Positions 35,853 to 48,112 of a DNA stretch of 64,000 bases are shown here, one piece after another (position 1 is the stretch's first letter; every line of letters begins with the position of its first letter). The DNA is taken from assembly GCA_001661515.1 (NCBI GenBank), contig LUVW01000006.1:100608-164607 (forward strand), written 5' to 3'. A program made the position numbers and the translations under genes. The DNA is from Capniomyces stellatus. Lineage: Eukaryota > Kickxellomycota > Harpellomycetes > Harpellales > Legeriomycetaceae. The notes below the pieces were generated by a model. That model did no database searches and had not been told where the DNA came from. It saw nothing but the letters and a program-made list of their open reading frames with translations.

Positions 35853-38800
35853 ATGTGGGTAGTAACGGATAAGGAGGTAAATGTTGGAGATCCGGCGAGC
35901 AGTTCAAAATCAAAGAAACAGGGAGTCAATAAAAATAAGGGGAATGTCAATCGAGGCAAAAATAGTGAAACCAAGGGATTAAAGGTGGTTGAAAAAGAGG
36001 TAAAACCAGCACAAAGTGGTACAGAGGACAAGGAGAATAATGTGAGACAAGAAGGAAACAAAAACAACAAGAGAAAGCGAAACAATAAAAAGAACAAAAA
36101 GAGGGAGGATAAGAAGGCTGAGGTTGCAAACGACAATAAAAAGCTCAAGAGCGAAGGAGAGAATACCAGCAAGAGCCAAGGAAATAAAGGAGGCAATGGA
36201 GCAAAGGCTGAGGGAAAACAAGCAGCGAGTACGGGGTGGAAAAAGGTTAATATTCCAAACAGCATGCTGGTAGACGACGAAGAGATAGGGGGAGTATATA
36301 ATCTTGAGGTTTTGGAAGGGGATGTATTAGAGGAGTTGTCGTCGGGAGCCAAGATATTTTCGGTAGCGGATAGTAACGTGAGCTTGATGGCGAACAACGA
36401 AGGGGAAGTCTATGATGATTTGGATACTGATTGGAACGACTTTGTGTTTGTTGACCACTTTAGCGAAAAGAAGGCAAAAAGCGGAAAACTAAAGAGCATA
36501 GCAAAGGTGATTGAGGAAGTAAAAGAACAAGGGGGACTAGAAGAAGAAGGAGAAGAAGGAGAGGGTGGAAGTGGGGGTGAGGAAAGTGACGAGGGGGCTG
36601 AGGCTGAGTTTGATGAAGATTTTAGTGAAGAAGATAAAGAAGAAGATGATGAAGAAGAAAATGATGATGAAGAAGAGACAGATAATTCAAGCACCAAGCT
36701 TGATATTGATTTTGATGAAGAAGATATCGAGGATGTAGATATTGATGAAGAAATTGAAGGAGAGGAAGAGGAGGAAGATATTGAGGAAGAAGAAAAAGAG
36801 GATATCGAGGAAGAAGAGGAATTGGAAGGAAAAGAAATAAGCAAGGAAAAGAAAAAAGTAGTTGATTCAGAACCAAGTTCATGGAGTAAGAAAGAGATAA
36901 AAGGGTATAATAGTATAGTTGAGTTGATAGGGAAAGAGTGATTTTATATAGAGAAACATAGTTGATGTTTAATTGTTAGTTAAATTATGAAGGGTGATAA
37001 ATGGAGAAAAGTATGTAATTGGGACCATGTATATATGTTTGGTAGATGATGGAGAGAGTTGGAAAAAGTTGGGATTGTGCAAGGAGTTGCTGGAGGGACT
37101 AAAAAGCAAAGGGTTTAGCAAGCCAACAGAAATCCAGGAAAAAGCAATACCAGTGATTCTAGAGGGAAGAGATCTGTTAGGAGCGGCGCACACGGGGTCA
37201 GGAAAAACGCTGGCTTTTGGGTTGCCAATAATCCAGAGGATATCAGAGTCGGGCAGGGAAAAGAGCAAGGAAAGAGATGCGAGTTCATTGGAGGCGTTGA
37301 TTTTGGTGCCAACAAGAGAATTGGCAATTCAGGTGAAAGAGCACATGGTAGCAGTGGCAAAAGAAATGCGACTAAGGGTAATAACAATAGTTGGAGGAAT
37401 GTCGATGCAGAAGCAGGATAGGCAGCTGAACACAAACCCGCAAGTGATAGTAGCAACGCCTGGGCGATTATGGGAATTACTACAGCAAAACGATGTGTAC
37501 ATGGAGCTGGTTAAGAAGATCCGGTTCTTGGTTCTGGACGAAGCTGATCGAATGCTGGAAAGAGGCCACTTTAAGGAGCTTGTGGAGTTGCTGAGAGTGA
37601 TCAACAGCGGAGACGACGGCAATACTGTAAAGAGGCAAACATTGGTTTTCAGTGCTACTTTGGCAAAGGATTTGTCAATAAAGAATTTCAGAAACAAGGT
37701 CAACAAGAAGGGAGACAAAAAGGTAGAATTGGATCCAATGGGTAAGAAAAACAACCACATGTTTATTTGATTACTATAGAAACCTAGTATAGAAATGACC
37801 CAGTACAGAAATGACCTAGTACAGAAATAATCTAGTACAAAAATAACCTAGTGCAGAAATTACCTAGTATAGAAGTAACCTAGTATAATTATCAAGTCAA
37901 TGTGAGAAATTAAATAAAAATATACTTGATATAATAGATGATATGATAAACAGACTTCAGTTCCAAGATCCAAGCCCAGAGTTTGTTGACATAACAGATG
38001 GAAACAAAATCAACAGCAAAATCAGCGAAGCAAGAATCGACTGTTTGTCAACAGACAAAGAACTGTACCTGTACATGTTTCTAACAAAGTACCCAGGACG
38101 GACCCTGGTGTTTGTGAACAGCATCAGTACGGTGCGAAGAGTGGTTCCAATTCTGAATCAGCTCAAGATAAATGCGTATCCGTTGCACGCGCAGATGCAG
38201 CAGAGACAGCGGCTGAAGAATCTGGACCGGTTTAGAGACAGCGATAATGGGGTTTTGATAGCGTCTGATGTGGCGGCTAGAGGACTAGACATTCCAAAGG
38301 TCGATCATGTTATCCATTACCAAGTGCCTAGAGCAGGCGATGTAAGTTTTGTTTTTTTTTTTTTTCTACCCAATCATTTTAATACCTTATTACCAATATG
38401 AAATTTACTGATATGAAATTTACTGATACATTTGTTTATATTTGAATATAGCTATACGTTCATAGGTCGGGAAGAACAGCAAGAGGAACGTTGGAGGGTG
38501 TTGTTGTTATTTTTGTTTGTCCAGAAGAACGAACAATGTATACAAAACTCATGAACAAGCTTGGAAAGTCCACAATCCAGACGCTGCCAACCGATTATTA
38601 CTTACTGAATAAGATCAAGCCAATGGTCAACTTGGCTGTAGAAATCGACAAGTTTGAACATAAAGTACAAAAGCAAACCCATGAACAGAGTTGGTTTGAG
38701 AAAAATGCACTCGAAATGGATATTGAGTTGGATGAAGATTTGTAAGTACACATTCGATCATTATCACCATTGCTATTACTATTACTATTGTTATTACTAT

Positions 38801-39183
38801 TACTATTATTATTATTATCACTATTATTATTATTATTATTACTATTACTAATGTTTACTTATAATCAATATCATAGTATTGGAGAACGTCATGGTCAGAA
38901 AAATAGAGAAAAGCAGAAACACGAGCAGGCTATGGAAAAGGAAAAGGTTAGCAGGCTTAAAGTTCAGTTGAGACAGATGCTTGATAAGCCGATTTTGCCA
39001 AGTAGTGCAATGAAAAAGTACATAACAGGAGGAATGGCTGGGAGCGATATGGCAAATCGGTTGCTGAATAGTGTGAATGGGATCAGTAGCTTTGATGGAA
39101 TAAAGTCTATCAATCCCAGAATGCCTGCCAGTCAAAACGTCAGTGCTTTAAGTGTGACCAAAAAGCGAAACAAGAAGTTTTAA
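35853..39183 (+). CDS. MAK5: DEAD-box RNA helicase, MAK5/DDX24 type
   Basis: Five exons: 35853-36885, 37046-37741, 37938-38341, 38452-38741 and 38877-39183, with phases consistent, giving 909 residues. The N-terminal 345 residues are a Lys-rich then Glu/Asp-rich extension typical of nucleolar helicases, containing WKKVNIP. The helicase core has a Q-motif region (FSKPTEIQEKAIP), AHTGSGKT, PTRELA, TPGRL, LDEADRM, FSATL, ARGLD and HRSGRTARG. The long gap between the DEAD and later motifs and the WKKLGLCKELLEGL entry fit the MAK5/DDX24 subfamily. Members act in the nucleolus in 60S ribosomal subunit assembly. The C-terminal exon is basic. The second intron carries a 16-bp minisatellite and the last intron a TTA-type microsatellite. 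The model is well supported. Confidence 0.92.
37783..37887. repeat. 16-bp intronic minisatellite in MAK5
   Basis: About 6.5 imperfect copies of CCTAGTACAGAAATAA in the second intron. Confidence 0.9.
38771..38850. repeat. TTA/CTA trinucleotide microsatellite in the last MAK5 intron
   Basis: About 26 mostly ATT/ACT triplets in the 135-base intron before the last exon. Confidence 0.9.
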
Positions 39184-39843
39184 TTACTTTTTAATTTATC
39201 CAATTTATTTTATCCAATTTATTTTTAAAAGAAAAAAAAACATTCATTTTAGACTATGGTGATGGCGAGCATTATGATAATAAAGCAGGGATCGGCTTGA
39301 TCAATTTACCAATTGAAAATATAAAGTTGAGAGAAAAATGGCAAAAAAACAAAATTGGGAGGTTTGGCCAATGAAAGTCCAATTTGGATGTAAACAAAAG
39401 CGGACTGGTAAATAAAAAGCGAGTAATAATGTAAAACAATTAGAATTCCGAGTTCTGTTTACATGACTTTTTTCGGGTTTATTTTATGCTTTTAACTGAA
39501 CGTTATTCTGTAGAAAGAAAAAAAAGAATGAGAATTAGAGTATTGAAAAGGCGAAATATTAAAATTGGAATAAGAAAGTAAAAGTTTGGAATTGTTTATT
39601 TACAGAGTAATAGAGGATTCTAAAGCCAATTTGTTTTGTACGTTTGCTACTTTTACTTTAAAAAAAAAGAAAAGAGAAAAAAGATAAAACAATTTAATTG
39701 TCAATTGGGAAATTCGAAACTAAAGAAACTCAAAGCAACAAGCGAAAATAAAAGGAGTAAACAAAGATAACATAGGTAAATCGGATAGGTATAAAAACAA
39801 AAGGAAAAAAGTAGAGGAATAAACAGGGAATAAAAAGCAAGAG
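39184..39843. other. Intergenic, no gene seen
   Basis: Short T-rich 3' flank of MAK5, then a strongly purine-rich 5' flank of SEC8. Confidence 0.6.
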
Positions 39844-42800
39844 ATGGATATACTTGAAAGCAGGAAGGAAAAGGCGTTGAGTAGAGCAGAAGGTAAATAA
39901 AAAATGGAAGAATGAAAGAAAAAAAAAGGAAAAAAAGGAAAAAAAAGGAGTCGAGGAGAGAATTTAATTATAATACGAGTACAAAAAAGAAGGAGTTGTT
40001 TTAAGCAGTACCCTGTAAATAAAAGAATTGTATAAACGCATATTAAATAGACGCTATAAAGACAATCAAGAGAGATTGGGCAGTTATAAAATCAGATGAA
40101 GTAGGTTTGGAAAAAGAAGAGTTTGAAAGAAGAAGGGACTGATATATGGTTATTGGAGAAAACAAACAATGCGATATTGTGTATTGTATTTTATTTGGGT
40201 TTTGAGTTTGGTTTTTAATTTGGTTGATGGTTATTGGAAAATTGGTAGTTTAATCCGGTTACAGCGGCATTGCAGATGCTGGATACCAGTTCGCTTGGGA
40301 AAAGTCACGATTCGTTTCAAATATACCATAAGCGACTGAATGGAACATTGGAGGGAATAGCGGATGGTGAGTGAACTGACAGTACTAGAATAAGATATTT
40401 TAGAGGATAATTTATTCGATATTAACTTTGGCTTTGCGACAATAGAGTACTATGGCGGGTTTAACAATTCGATTTTGACGTTTAGTGGGTTGTATGACAG
40501 AATATCAAGTAAAGTGTGACTATATAAATGCTGCAACAATTTCAGTAGTTGTAATGGTTTAGTGTTTGGCTGAAGTAGACGGTGTGGAGGTGGACAGTAT
40601 GATGATTTAATAGGAGACAATAGGAATGTATTGATTAGTTATTTCGAATTCGATAAAATTAAATTTTAGCTGCATCGGTATCAGTGAAAAAGACAAAAGT
40701 GAATCTGATAAAGGCAAAGTCAATGCTTACAGAGCAGAGAAGAGGGCTTGACCAGTTGTATGCAAAGAGCAAACAGCTGACAGAGATTGTATCACTGCTA
40801 AACCGAATGTAAGAGAAGCTTGGTGGGCAATTTGGTAGTGTTATAAATCATTATGGATAAAAGCTAGATAGTAAATGTGATATTTTAAAATGGGATGAAA
40901 TAGAGAGGAGATCAATAGGCTACCAGAGGATATAGGATCGAGTATCAGTAAGAAGAAGTTTTTGATGGCAGCTAGTCAAATAGTCCAGGCAATGCAGTTT
41001 TTGTTTGATCCAGAGTTAAGGCCGATTGAGGCATTAAGTGGAATGAGGCAACTAATGGAAAACGAAAAGGAGGCAAGTGATTAGTAGAATTGAAATGGAA
41101 ATAGACAGACAATTTATTGTTGAGGATGTTGATGAAGATGTGGATGTGGATATTAATTGGAGTGGATGTATTGTAAACATGATTGGGTGCTAAAATAGAA
41201 TGCGGCAGATGTAATGATTGAAGAGTTGCACAACCATATATACTTGAAAAGTCCGTATTGTGAGCGAATAACAGACGATGACGATAAAACACGGTCAGAA
41301 TTGTCAAAGTAAAACACCATTGTTCTTCCTCTAACTGAGCTGAACGCCATTTTCAATGAATGGAAATATAGAGAAAAAATAATAGTAAAATCAAGTTATA
41401 ATTTGGTAATGTAAACTGATAATGAAATGAAAAAATAATAGGAAAAAGAAGGATCGAGGAAATGGTGGAGAGGAAAATCCGGAAGCTGATTCATTTGGAT
41501 ACGTTGAAATGTTGATGGAAAGTTTGTTGGTGTTGGACAAAGCAGGCGATGCTATAGATGTAAGGATTAATTACATTTACAAGTTTTATTTAATGAGTTT
41601 GATATAGTAGAATTGATGTAAAAAAAGTAAATGGGGATTGTTTGTGGTATTTTTTTTTTTTTTTTTAGGAAATAAACAGTCGGATTCAATGGGAATTGAC
41701 AAGATTGGTGGACACAATAGTAATGGAAGTAGAAGACAGGTAAAGACATTAAACTAGTCTGTAATAATAAGTTAATAAATAATAAATTAATGAAATGATT
41801 TAAATGATGAAATAAAGGGCAAAAATGGCGGAAATGACGATGGTTGGGCAAGTGAATTCATTGGCGAAATCAAGAGCAAGAGATATTGAGTTGATTCAAG
41901 ATTTCGAAAGAACGTTGTTTTCACGGTTCCAGTCGGTATTAGAGTATCACGAGTATCTGGTTGAGGTGATGAATAATTTGAACCAAAGGGAAAAGTACTC
42001 TATGGGAACAAGAGGATTTGGAGGTAAATAGTAAAAATAAAAAATAGAAATATCAATACCAATAGTAGGAAAAAAAAAATGAGAAAAATGAGGAAGGTAG
42101 TAAAAATAGTGATGATAATAAAAATAAAAAAATAGAGGGAAAAGCCAAGAAAATAAAACTGTATAGTTTGGACAAGTTGTGGCAGTGTATGCAGCAAAAG
42201 ATGTTGTATATTTTGACGGATTACTTGGTGCCGAGTGAGGATGACAATGCAGAGGTGATCGAGCAGAGTAGATTGCTGGAGACGACAAAGTCAAGCAATA
42301 AGACGTTGATTCTACTGAAAGAAAACGCGAGCACGTCGGAGGCAGGCAGTAAGATGTACAAGAGGATTGTGGAGCGGTTTGACAGAATGATGATTGGACA
42401 GGAGGTAAGCAGCAGCAGAGCAGTGGGGGATGCAGCAGCAGTGGACCAATATGTGGATGTGCAGAGGTCACAGAACCACTTTATGCTGGTGAAGGCGAAC
42501 ATTGACCTGGCTCCAATACTGTTTACGGGAGCAACGATGTTTGTGGGGCAGCTGACACAGTATAGCGGGGGAAGGGCAAGAAACGAGGGGGGGATGCACA
42601 TGAGTCTGGGTATAAGCCCGGGAATTGGAGAGGGGAGCGACAGGGAGCTGAGCAGGAATTTGCGGGAGAATCTGGCGGGAATTGGGCAGGCAGTGTTTCT
42701 GCAGCGGTTCTACGAGGAGATATTCCTGCCTGAAGCAGAGAAGCAGACGATGCAGCAGTTTTACAAGGAGATGGCAGCAAGTGATGCATTCCAGCCGCTG

Positions 42801-43140
42801 TACTCGCACCAGCTGAGCGATAAGCCGGTGTTCAGGGGAGCAGCAGCGATTGTTCCGATAGTGCGGAACTATGAAGACCTGATCAGCCGACTGGGCAGTT
42901 TACCGGGAGACAGGTGGGGAGTTCTGGTAAGCGTTGGGGAAAAGTACTATGACCGATGTGTAGTTCGATTCCACGACATCATCAGTTCAAACGAAGGTAA
43001 AAAGTACACAAGTGCCGTGTGGGCCAAGTCGGCTGAGCTGGTTGAGCTGATGGGGCTGTACCTCAGTACCACCGGCCATGCAGGCAGTCCCAGAGACCAG
43101 GCCGGCAACATGGACACTGACCGAGAAACCAACAGAACAA

Positions 43141-43171
<31 letters not shown>

Positions 43172-44357
43172 TACAGGCACAGGTACAGGTACAGGCACAA
43201 GTACTGGGCTAGCAGGAAGTGTGAAGCCGGGGGCAAGAGGTAGGAAGGGAGGCGAGAATGAGGGGTCTGGCCAGGCGGAAATCGAAAACGACGTTTTGTA
43301 CGAAATTGAAGCGATTGTGCGTCTCAAGTCTGAGCGGTCGTTGTACATCAACGAAATGATTTTTGATAATAAGAAGCTGATGTTTTTGGCTCAGTTGCGT
43401 CAGTCCCTGGTGTGGGTCTACTCGCAGTTCAAAGCTATGGGGGCTGTGCGGATGCGCAACATGAGCGCGGGTGCTAACCATGAGTACCTGGCTCAGCTTA
43501 GTCGATTCCGCGCTGATTTGGACCAGGTTCTTGACATGTACTTGAGCCTAGCGAACGAGTGTTTGTTGATTTTGCGCCTTGAAGTTATCACCCACATCAT
43601 CTACTACCTTGACTTGGCTACTAGGGAGGGCGAGTACTGTAGCGACTCCGAGTCCTTGGTTCCTGACCAGTACATCCAGGTCCTCAACAACAACCTTTCC
43701 AGCTTCCAGGATAAGATCGACACCTGCCTAGTCCAGTCCGACCTTGCATGTGTTTTCTGCGGGATTTCTTATGTCATGGCCCACTTTTTGGTCAGCAACT
43801 CGAGGCACATTCGAAAGTTCAATGCAATGGGCTACAAGAAAATGATGCGTAACATTCTTGCTCTTCAGCAGAACCTCACCAACATTGCTCTTATTGATGA
43901 AAACGGCCTTGATCTCGCTCAAACTTACTACGGACTCTTTGACCGCGGCTCCCTCGGAATCCTCAAACACATCAACGAAAACGGTGTTTTGTTTTCTTTT
44001 GCCGACTACAAAGTCCTCATCGACTTTATCTTTGCCTCTAAATCTCCCAACCAAAAATCTCAATCCTTCGCAAACTCTCCCGAGTACACCTCTTTCATCA
44101 AACAACTCAGCGTCCTTGTTTCCAAATCCTCATCATCTTCTCAAAATGATCCCACCGTCAACACCCTCAAGGCAAGACGACTCAGGTCTAGACTCGCTAA
44201 CGTCCCCGTCCCCAACTCCAACCGCTCCAATAACAACATCCTTGAGTCTTCCAACTCTACCATCAATCTTACTCCCTCTAACTCTCTTGTTTCTGCACCT
44301 GCTTCCACTGACAATATTACCGATAAGGGCTTTTTCTTTAATGTCCGTCGCTTCTAA
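39844..44357 (+). CDS. SEC8: Exocyst complex component Sec8 (EXOC4)
   Basis: Ten-exon model: 39844-39892, 40265-40366, 40446-40508, 40670-40808, 40904-41072, 41199-41308, 41442-41559, 41669-41739, 41818-42023 and 42136-44357, summing to 3,249 bases (1,082 residues) with all phases consistent. The N-terminal part shows the Sec8 signature ALQMLDTSSLGKSHDSF, then GFNNSILTF and a coiled coil (LTEIVSLLNRIEEI). LHNHIYLKSPYC marks the conserved centre. The C-terminal part has LRLEVITHIIYYLDLA, QYIQVLNNNLSSFQDKI and MMRNILALQQNLTNIA. Sec8 is a core subunit of the octameric exocyst that tethers secretory vesicles to the plasma membrane before SNARE fusion. Intron 5 appears to be GC-AG (GAG/GCAAGT). 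A TG-dipeptide repeat is encoded at 43140-43203. The first exon is the least certain part. Confidence 0.88.
43140..43203 (+). repeat. Hexanucleotide ACAGGC/ACAGGT coding repeat in SEC8
   Basis: About ten hexamers encode an alternating Thr-Gly stretch inside the Sec8 protein, a likely length-variable disordered insert. Confidence 0.9.
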
Positions 44358-44854
44358 CTTTATTTATTTGTTTGTTTGTTTGTTTGTTTGTTCGTTATTC
44401 TATTTTTGTCCTTTAAAATCTTCCTTTTCCTTTTCCTTTTCTATTTTCTTTTTGTTTACTAATTTTGTTGAATTATTTATATCCAACAAATCACAATATT
44501 ATCTTTTAACTTTCAAAAAAAAAAAAAAAAAAAAAAAAAAATGGTTTCTTTTCTTAATTTAAAAGTATGGCATATATATTTGATCTTTATAATGCCCAAC
44601 AACCCGGTATCTTCTTTTTAAAATCTTGAATCTTGCTTCCAATATCTTTCCAACACTTTTTTCAATGTGGTAACAGTACCAACCTTCCCCCCCCCCCCCC
44701 CCCCCCCCCNNNNNNNNNNNNNNNNNNNNNNNNNNNNNNNNNNNNNNNNNNNNNNNNNNNNNNNNNNCCCCCCCCCCCCCCAACTTTCCTAAATAAATAG
44801 ACTATAAACACAACAGAAAGAAGAAGAAAAAAACAAATATATATACATAGTGAA
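44358..44854. other. Intergenic with interrupted poly-C tract
   Basis: T-rich 3' flank of SEC8, a run of about 24 A ending near 44540, then 23 C, 58 N (44710-44767) and 15 C at 44687-44782, followed by the leader of the ankyrin gene. The gap sits inside the C homopolymer. Confidence 0.8.
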
Positions 44855-47725
44855 ATGACTTCGAATTGCAGGTTTAATAAACTTGCTCCAAGTATTCTTT
44901 CAAGGATATTCGTATACTCCCAAAACCCAAATTTATCGGTTGTTAATAGGCGGATGTATATGGAGTCAAGAACAAAACATGTACAGAAACTATTCATCAA
45001 ACGTAAATTCGCCGATACACAATTCAACTTAAACTGCCTCGACACCCTATTTACACAGTTTCCGAGGTTCAAACAAAACCTGCCCGTTGTGACGGAACTA
45101 CTTTCTTTAATCACTCTGTTGAAGCACGAAAAACTGCTGATGTTTGCCATTAAACACAAGCTCACCGCATTGCTAACCCAGTTCATGCAGCTGTTTGCGG
45201 TTGTTACGGTTGACTGTGGAAAATGCCATGACGTTTTGTTCACCATGCTTGACGTGCCCGTTACAAACTCCACAGGTTTTGTAACTATGGATATTGACGT
45301 TTCCTGGATACACGGTGCTGATAACGTTAGTTCTGATATTTGCTTTGACAAGTACACCATTGTTCCGCTTTTTTACAGTGTAAAAAGTATGTCTGTTGTC
45401 CTTGAAAGCCTGGTTTCTGGGTCCAACAACGTCATGATCGATTCTCTCATTGAGCTAAACAATTCTGAAATCCCCATAACACCCGAGTTACACGCAATCT
45501 TAACCCCAAACCTGCTTCACTCATCCCTTCAATCCCTCCAACCAGTAAATTTCACCGAAAACATCATCTTCTACACATTCATCATTTTTGCCGCCTGTCT
45601 ATCCTGCCAAAACAAAAACCTCCAAAACATCCAAAAACTCTACTCCAGCAACATCTCAATCAATCTCTCAAACCTCCGCAAAAACCCAAACTTCAACTTC
45701 TTCAACACCTTTCTCGACCTCGAAAAGTACATCAACTTTGTCGACCTCCTCCATCTAACCAACCAAAATATCATCCACAATATCATCATCTACTACTCTC
45801 TAACCTTCAACCTCTCATCCGTCCTATACACAATCCTCTTCAACATCAACCTAACCAACCACGACAAAACCACCTTTTTCCTAAAAGCCCTGGAACTCGA
45901 AAACTTGGAATTTGCTGAACTCTTTGTCAAACTCGGCGTCAACCTCAACTCTGTCATACTTCCCTCCATCGACCTCATTGCCGAATCAGGGAACTTTGAC
46001 CTCCTCCTCCTCTTCCTAAATTTTAACACTGACCTCCGCCCCAAAAACGACACCATCATCAATGCATTCATCTACAAAAAGGACCTGTTTATCCTGAAAT
46101 CTCTTCTATTCGCCGGCCTCCACGTCAACCCAAACTCACTAACCATTTCCGATTTTGGATTTGATTTCTACTCCCACCAAATCGGATCTTCCTCCGCCTC
46201 CGCTTCAACCAGCAGCCCCATCGACTACAACCATACCGACTACAACCATATCGACTACAACACCAACCACAACCCAGGCCTTGATTCTAGCATTGGGTCT
46301 GGTTTAAATAATGACATCGAGTTTGCTTCCTTTTTAAACTCTCACTGCAATTGCAAAATCCCAATTCCCCCACACCCCTCAAAATCCCCATCACTCATCA
46401 ACATTTCTGCACTTTCTAAGCTAGAAAACACAACCACCAGATATAAAGAACCAGCAGACCAACCATACCATTCCACACCAAACATACATGCTTTTTCTAC
46501 CTTTGGCCAAAACCCACCCAAAAACAACCAAAAAACCCCAATCAAAAAAACCAGATACAGATCAAGCCTCACTGAAAACGAAATTGTATCAGAGATCCTA
46601 TACCACAACCACCACACCAACTCTGATGGAAAAGTCGCAACCTCTCCAACACAAACCGACAACGCATACATTTCAGCTCTACAAAACGCAATCCAGAAAA
46701 ACGACACCCAAACCATCACATACATCATCAACCATCAGCAAAAAGACTCGGTAAAATTGGTATACAAAAACTTCAACGCCCTAACCGAAGCGTGCCTGGT
46801 TAAAAACACAGCTCTAATAAAGCTTTTTGTCGAAATTGGCGGCGGCATCGATATCAGCTGTAACAACGGACTCGCAATGCGAACCGCAGTCAAGCTCAAC
46901 AGCACCGAAACCGTTGCGTTCCTGATTAGCCATGGCGCAACCCTAAACATCCTCAACTTTGACCCGCTTTCCATTGCCTACGACAACAGCAACATGGAGC
47001 TGTTCGACTTGCTGCTAAACAACAACGCAAACCTCTACACAAACAACAACCGCCTCCTCAAACTCCTTTGTATAAACAACGATCACAAAACGCTATCGAT
47101 GCTCGTTGAAAAGTTCAATTTCACCCTGCATAACTGCCCCAACGACAACGATAACGGCTTATATCAAGCCTACCAAAACACAAACTTTGAAACTGTAAAG
47201 CTTCTTATCTCAATTGGCGCCAACATAAATACCAGAAACAACCTCCTTCTCCGAATGGCCTGCTCAACCACATCTCTGCCTCCTCACCACACAACCGAAA
47301 TGGTCAATTTCCTAATTTCAAAAGGAATAAACCTGTCTCTCTCTAACTACAATGGAATCTACGAATCCTGCATCTCAAAAAACTTACCCGTCCTAAATCT
47401 TCTCATCGCTAACGGCGCCGATCCATCCTCACACAACAATATTGCCCTGCGCACCGCTTGCAAACTTTCCGACTTTAATCTCGTCAAAATTCTCATCAAA
47501 AAACACGTCCGCCTAGACAACACTCTGTGCAACGGAGTTTTCGAGGCTTGCTACGCCAAAAAAATGGACATTCTAAGGTTTCTGATCTCTCATGGCGCCA
47601 GTCCCACTTCTAATTTAAACATTGCAGCCAAAACTGCTGCCTCAATGAACGATCATATCACCATCCAGTTTCTACTTGATTATGGCGTTTTGTTTACATC
47701 CCTTACTTCCCCCACTCCCCAGTAA
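44855..47725 (+). CDS. F-box-like/ankyrin-repeat protein
   Basis: Intronless, 956 residues. The N-terminal 35 residues (LAPSILSRIFVY, then NPNLSVVNRRMY) look like an F-box. The following 400 residues are helical with degenerate ankyrin-like repeats (for example FAELFVKLGVNLNSVILPSI). A disordered Ser/Thr/Pro/His-rich insert follows at about residues 440-590. At least nine ankyrin repeats then run to the C-terminus (EACLVKNTALIKLFVEIGG, MRTAVKLNSTETVAFLISHG, ESCISKNLPVLNLLIANGA and so on). If the F-box is real, the protein would be an SCF ubiquitin-ligase adaptor with ankyrin repeats binding the substrate; that is inference. The coding strand is strongly C-rich and G-poor in the 3' two-thirds. 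No secretion signal is seen. The gene is real; the exact role is unknown. Confidence 0.85.
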   Translation: MTSNCRFNKLAPSILSRIFVYSQNPNLSVVNRRMYMESRTKHVQKLFIKRKFADTQFNLNCLDTLFTQFPRFKQNLPVVTELLSLITLLKHEKLLMFAIKHKLTALLTQFMQLFAVVTVDCGKCHDVLFTMLDVPVTNSTGFVTMDIDVSWIHGADNVSSDICFDKYTIVPLFYSVKSMSVVLESLVSGSNNVMIDSLIELNNSEIPITPELHAILTPNLLHSSLQSLQPVNFTENIIFYTFIIFAACLSCQNKNLQNIQKLYSSNISINLSNLRKNPNFNFFNTFLDLEKYINFVDLLHLTNQNIIHNIIIYYSLTFNLSSVLYTILFNINLTNHDKTTFFLKALELENLEFAELFVKLGVNLNSVILPSIDLIAESGNFDLLLLFLNFNTDLRPKNDTIINAFIYKKDLFILKSLLFAGLHVNPNSLTISDFGFDFYSHQIGSSSASASTSSPIDYNHTDYNHIDYNTNHNPGLDSSIGSGLNNDIEFASFLNSHCNCKIPIPPHPSKSPSLINISALSKLENTTTRYKEPADQPYHSTPNIHAFSTFGQNPPKNNQKTPIKKTRYRSSLTENEIVSEILYHNHHTNSDGKVATSPTQTDNAYISALQNAIQKNDTQTITYIINHQQKDSVKLVYKNFNALTEACLVKNTALIKLFVEIGGGIDISCNNGLAMRTAVKLNSTETVAFLISHGATLNILNFDPLSIAYDNSNMELFDLLLNNNANLYTNNNRLLKLLCINNDHKTLSMLVEKFNFTLHNCPNDNDNGLYQAYQNTNFETVKLLISIGANINTRNNLLLRMACSTTSLPPHHTTEMVNFLISKGINLSLSNYNGIYESCISKNLPVLNLLIANGADPSSHNNIALRTACKLSDFNLVKILIKKHVRLDNTLCNGVFEACYAKKMDILRFLISHGASPTSNLNIAAKTAASMNDHITIQFLLDYGVLFTSLTSPTPQ

Positions 47726-48112
47726 TACCATCCATCCCGATAGAACCATCCTTTACTATTTATGGTTTGATAAACAGTTTTTAATTTGTTTCTTTATTTT
47801 TTTCTATAAACTTTCTTTCTGTAAACTTTCTTTCTGTAAACTTTCTTTCTGTAAACTTTCTTTCTGTTAATTTGATTTCTGTAAATTTATTTTCTGTTGA
47901 TTTGATTTAATTTAACTTTATTAAATCAAATTGATCAATTAAAATAAATAATTTTGGCCAGTTACGTTTAAAGGTTTGTAATTCCAATAACTCTGAGCTG
48001 TTTTATTTTACTTTATTTATCAATCTTTAACTTTGTTATCAACACCCTATACTTAGGACCATATACTACCAGTAACACAGCATTTATTACAAACACTACT
48101 ACTAGCAGTAAC
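47726..48112. other. Intergenic with a 15-bp repeat
   Basis: T-rich 3' flank of the ankyrin gene, including a 15-bp tandem repeat, then the TXNDC9 promoter region. Confidence 0.6.
47808..47867. repeat. 15-bp tandem repeat
   Basis: Four copies of AAACTTTCTTTCTGT, followed by two degenerate copies. Confidence 0.9.

Noticed and set aside
35853..36941. Acidic open frame as a separate gene
   Set aside because: A GTAAGA donor at 36886 joins it in phase to the helicase core, as expected for the MAK5 N-terminal extension.
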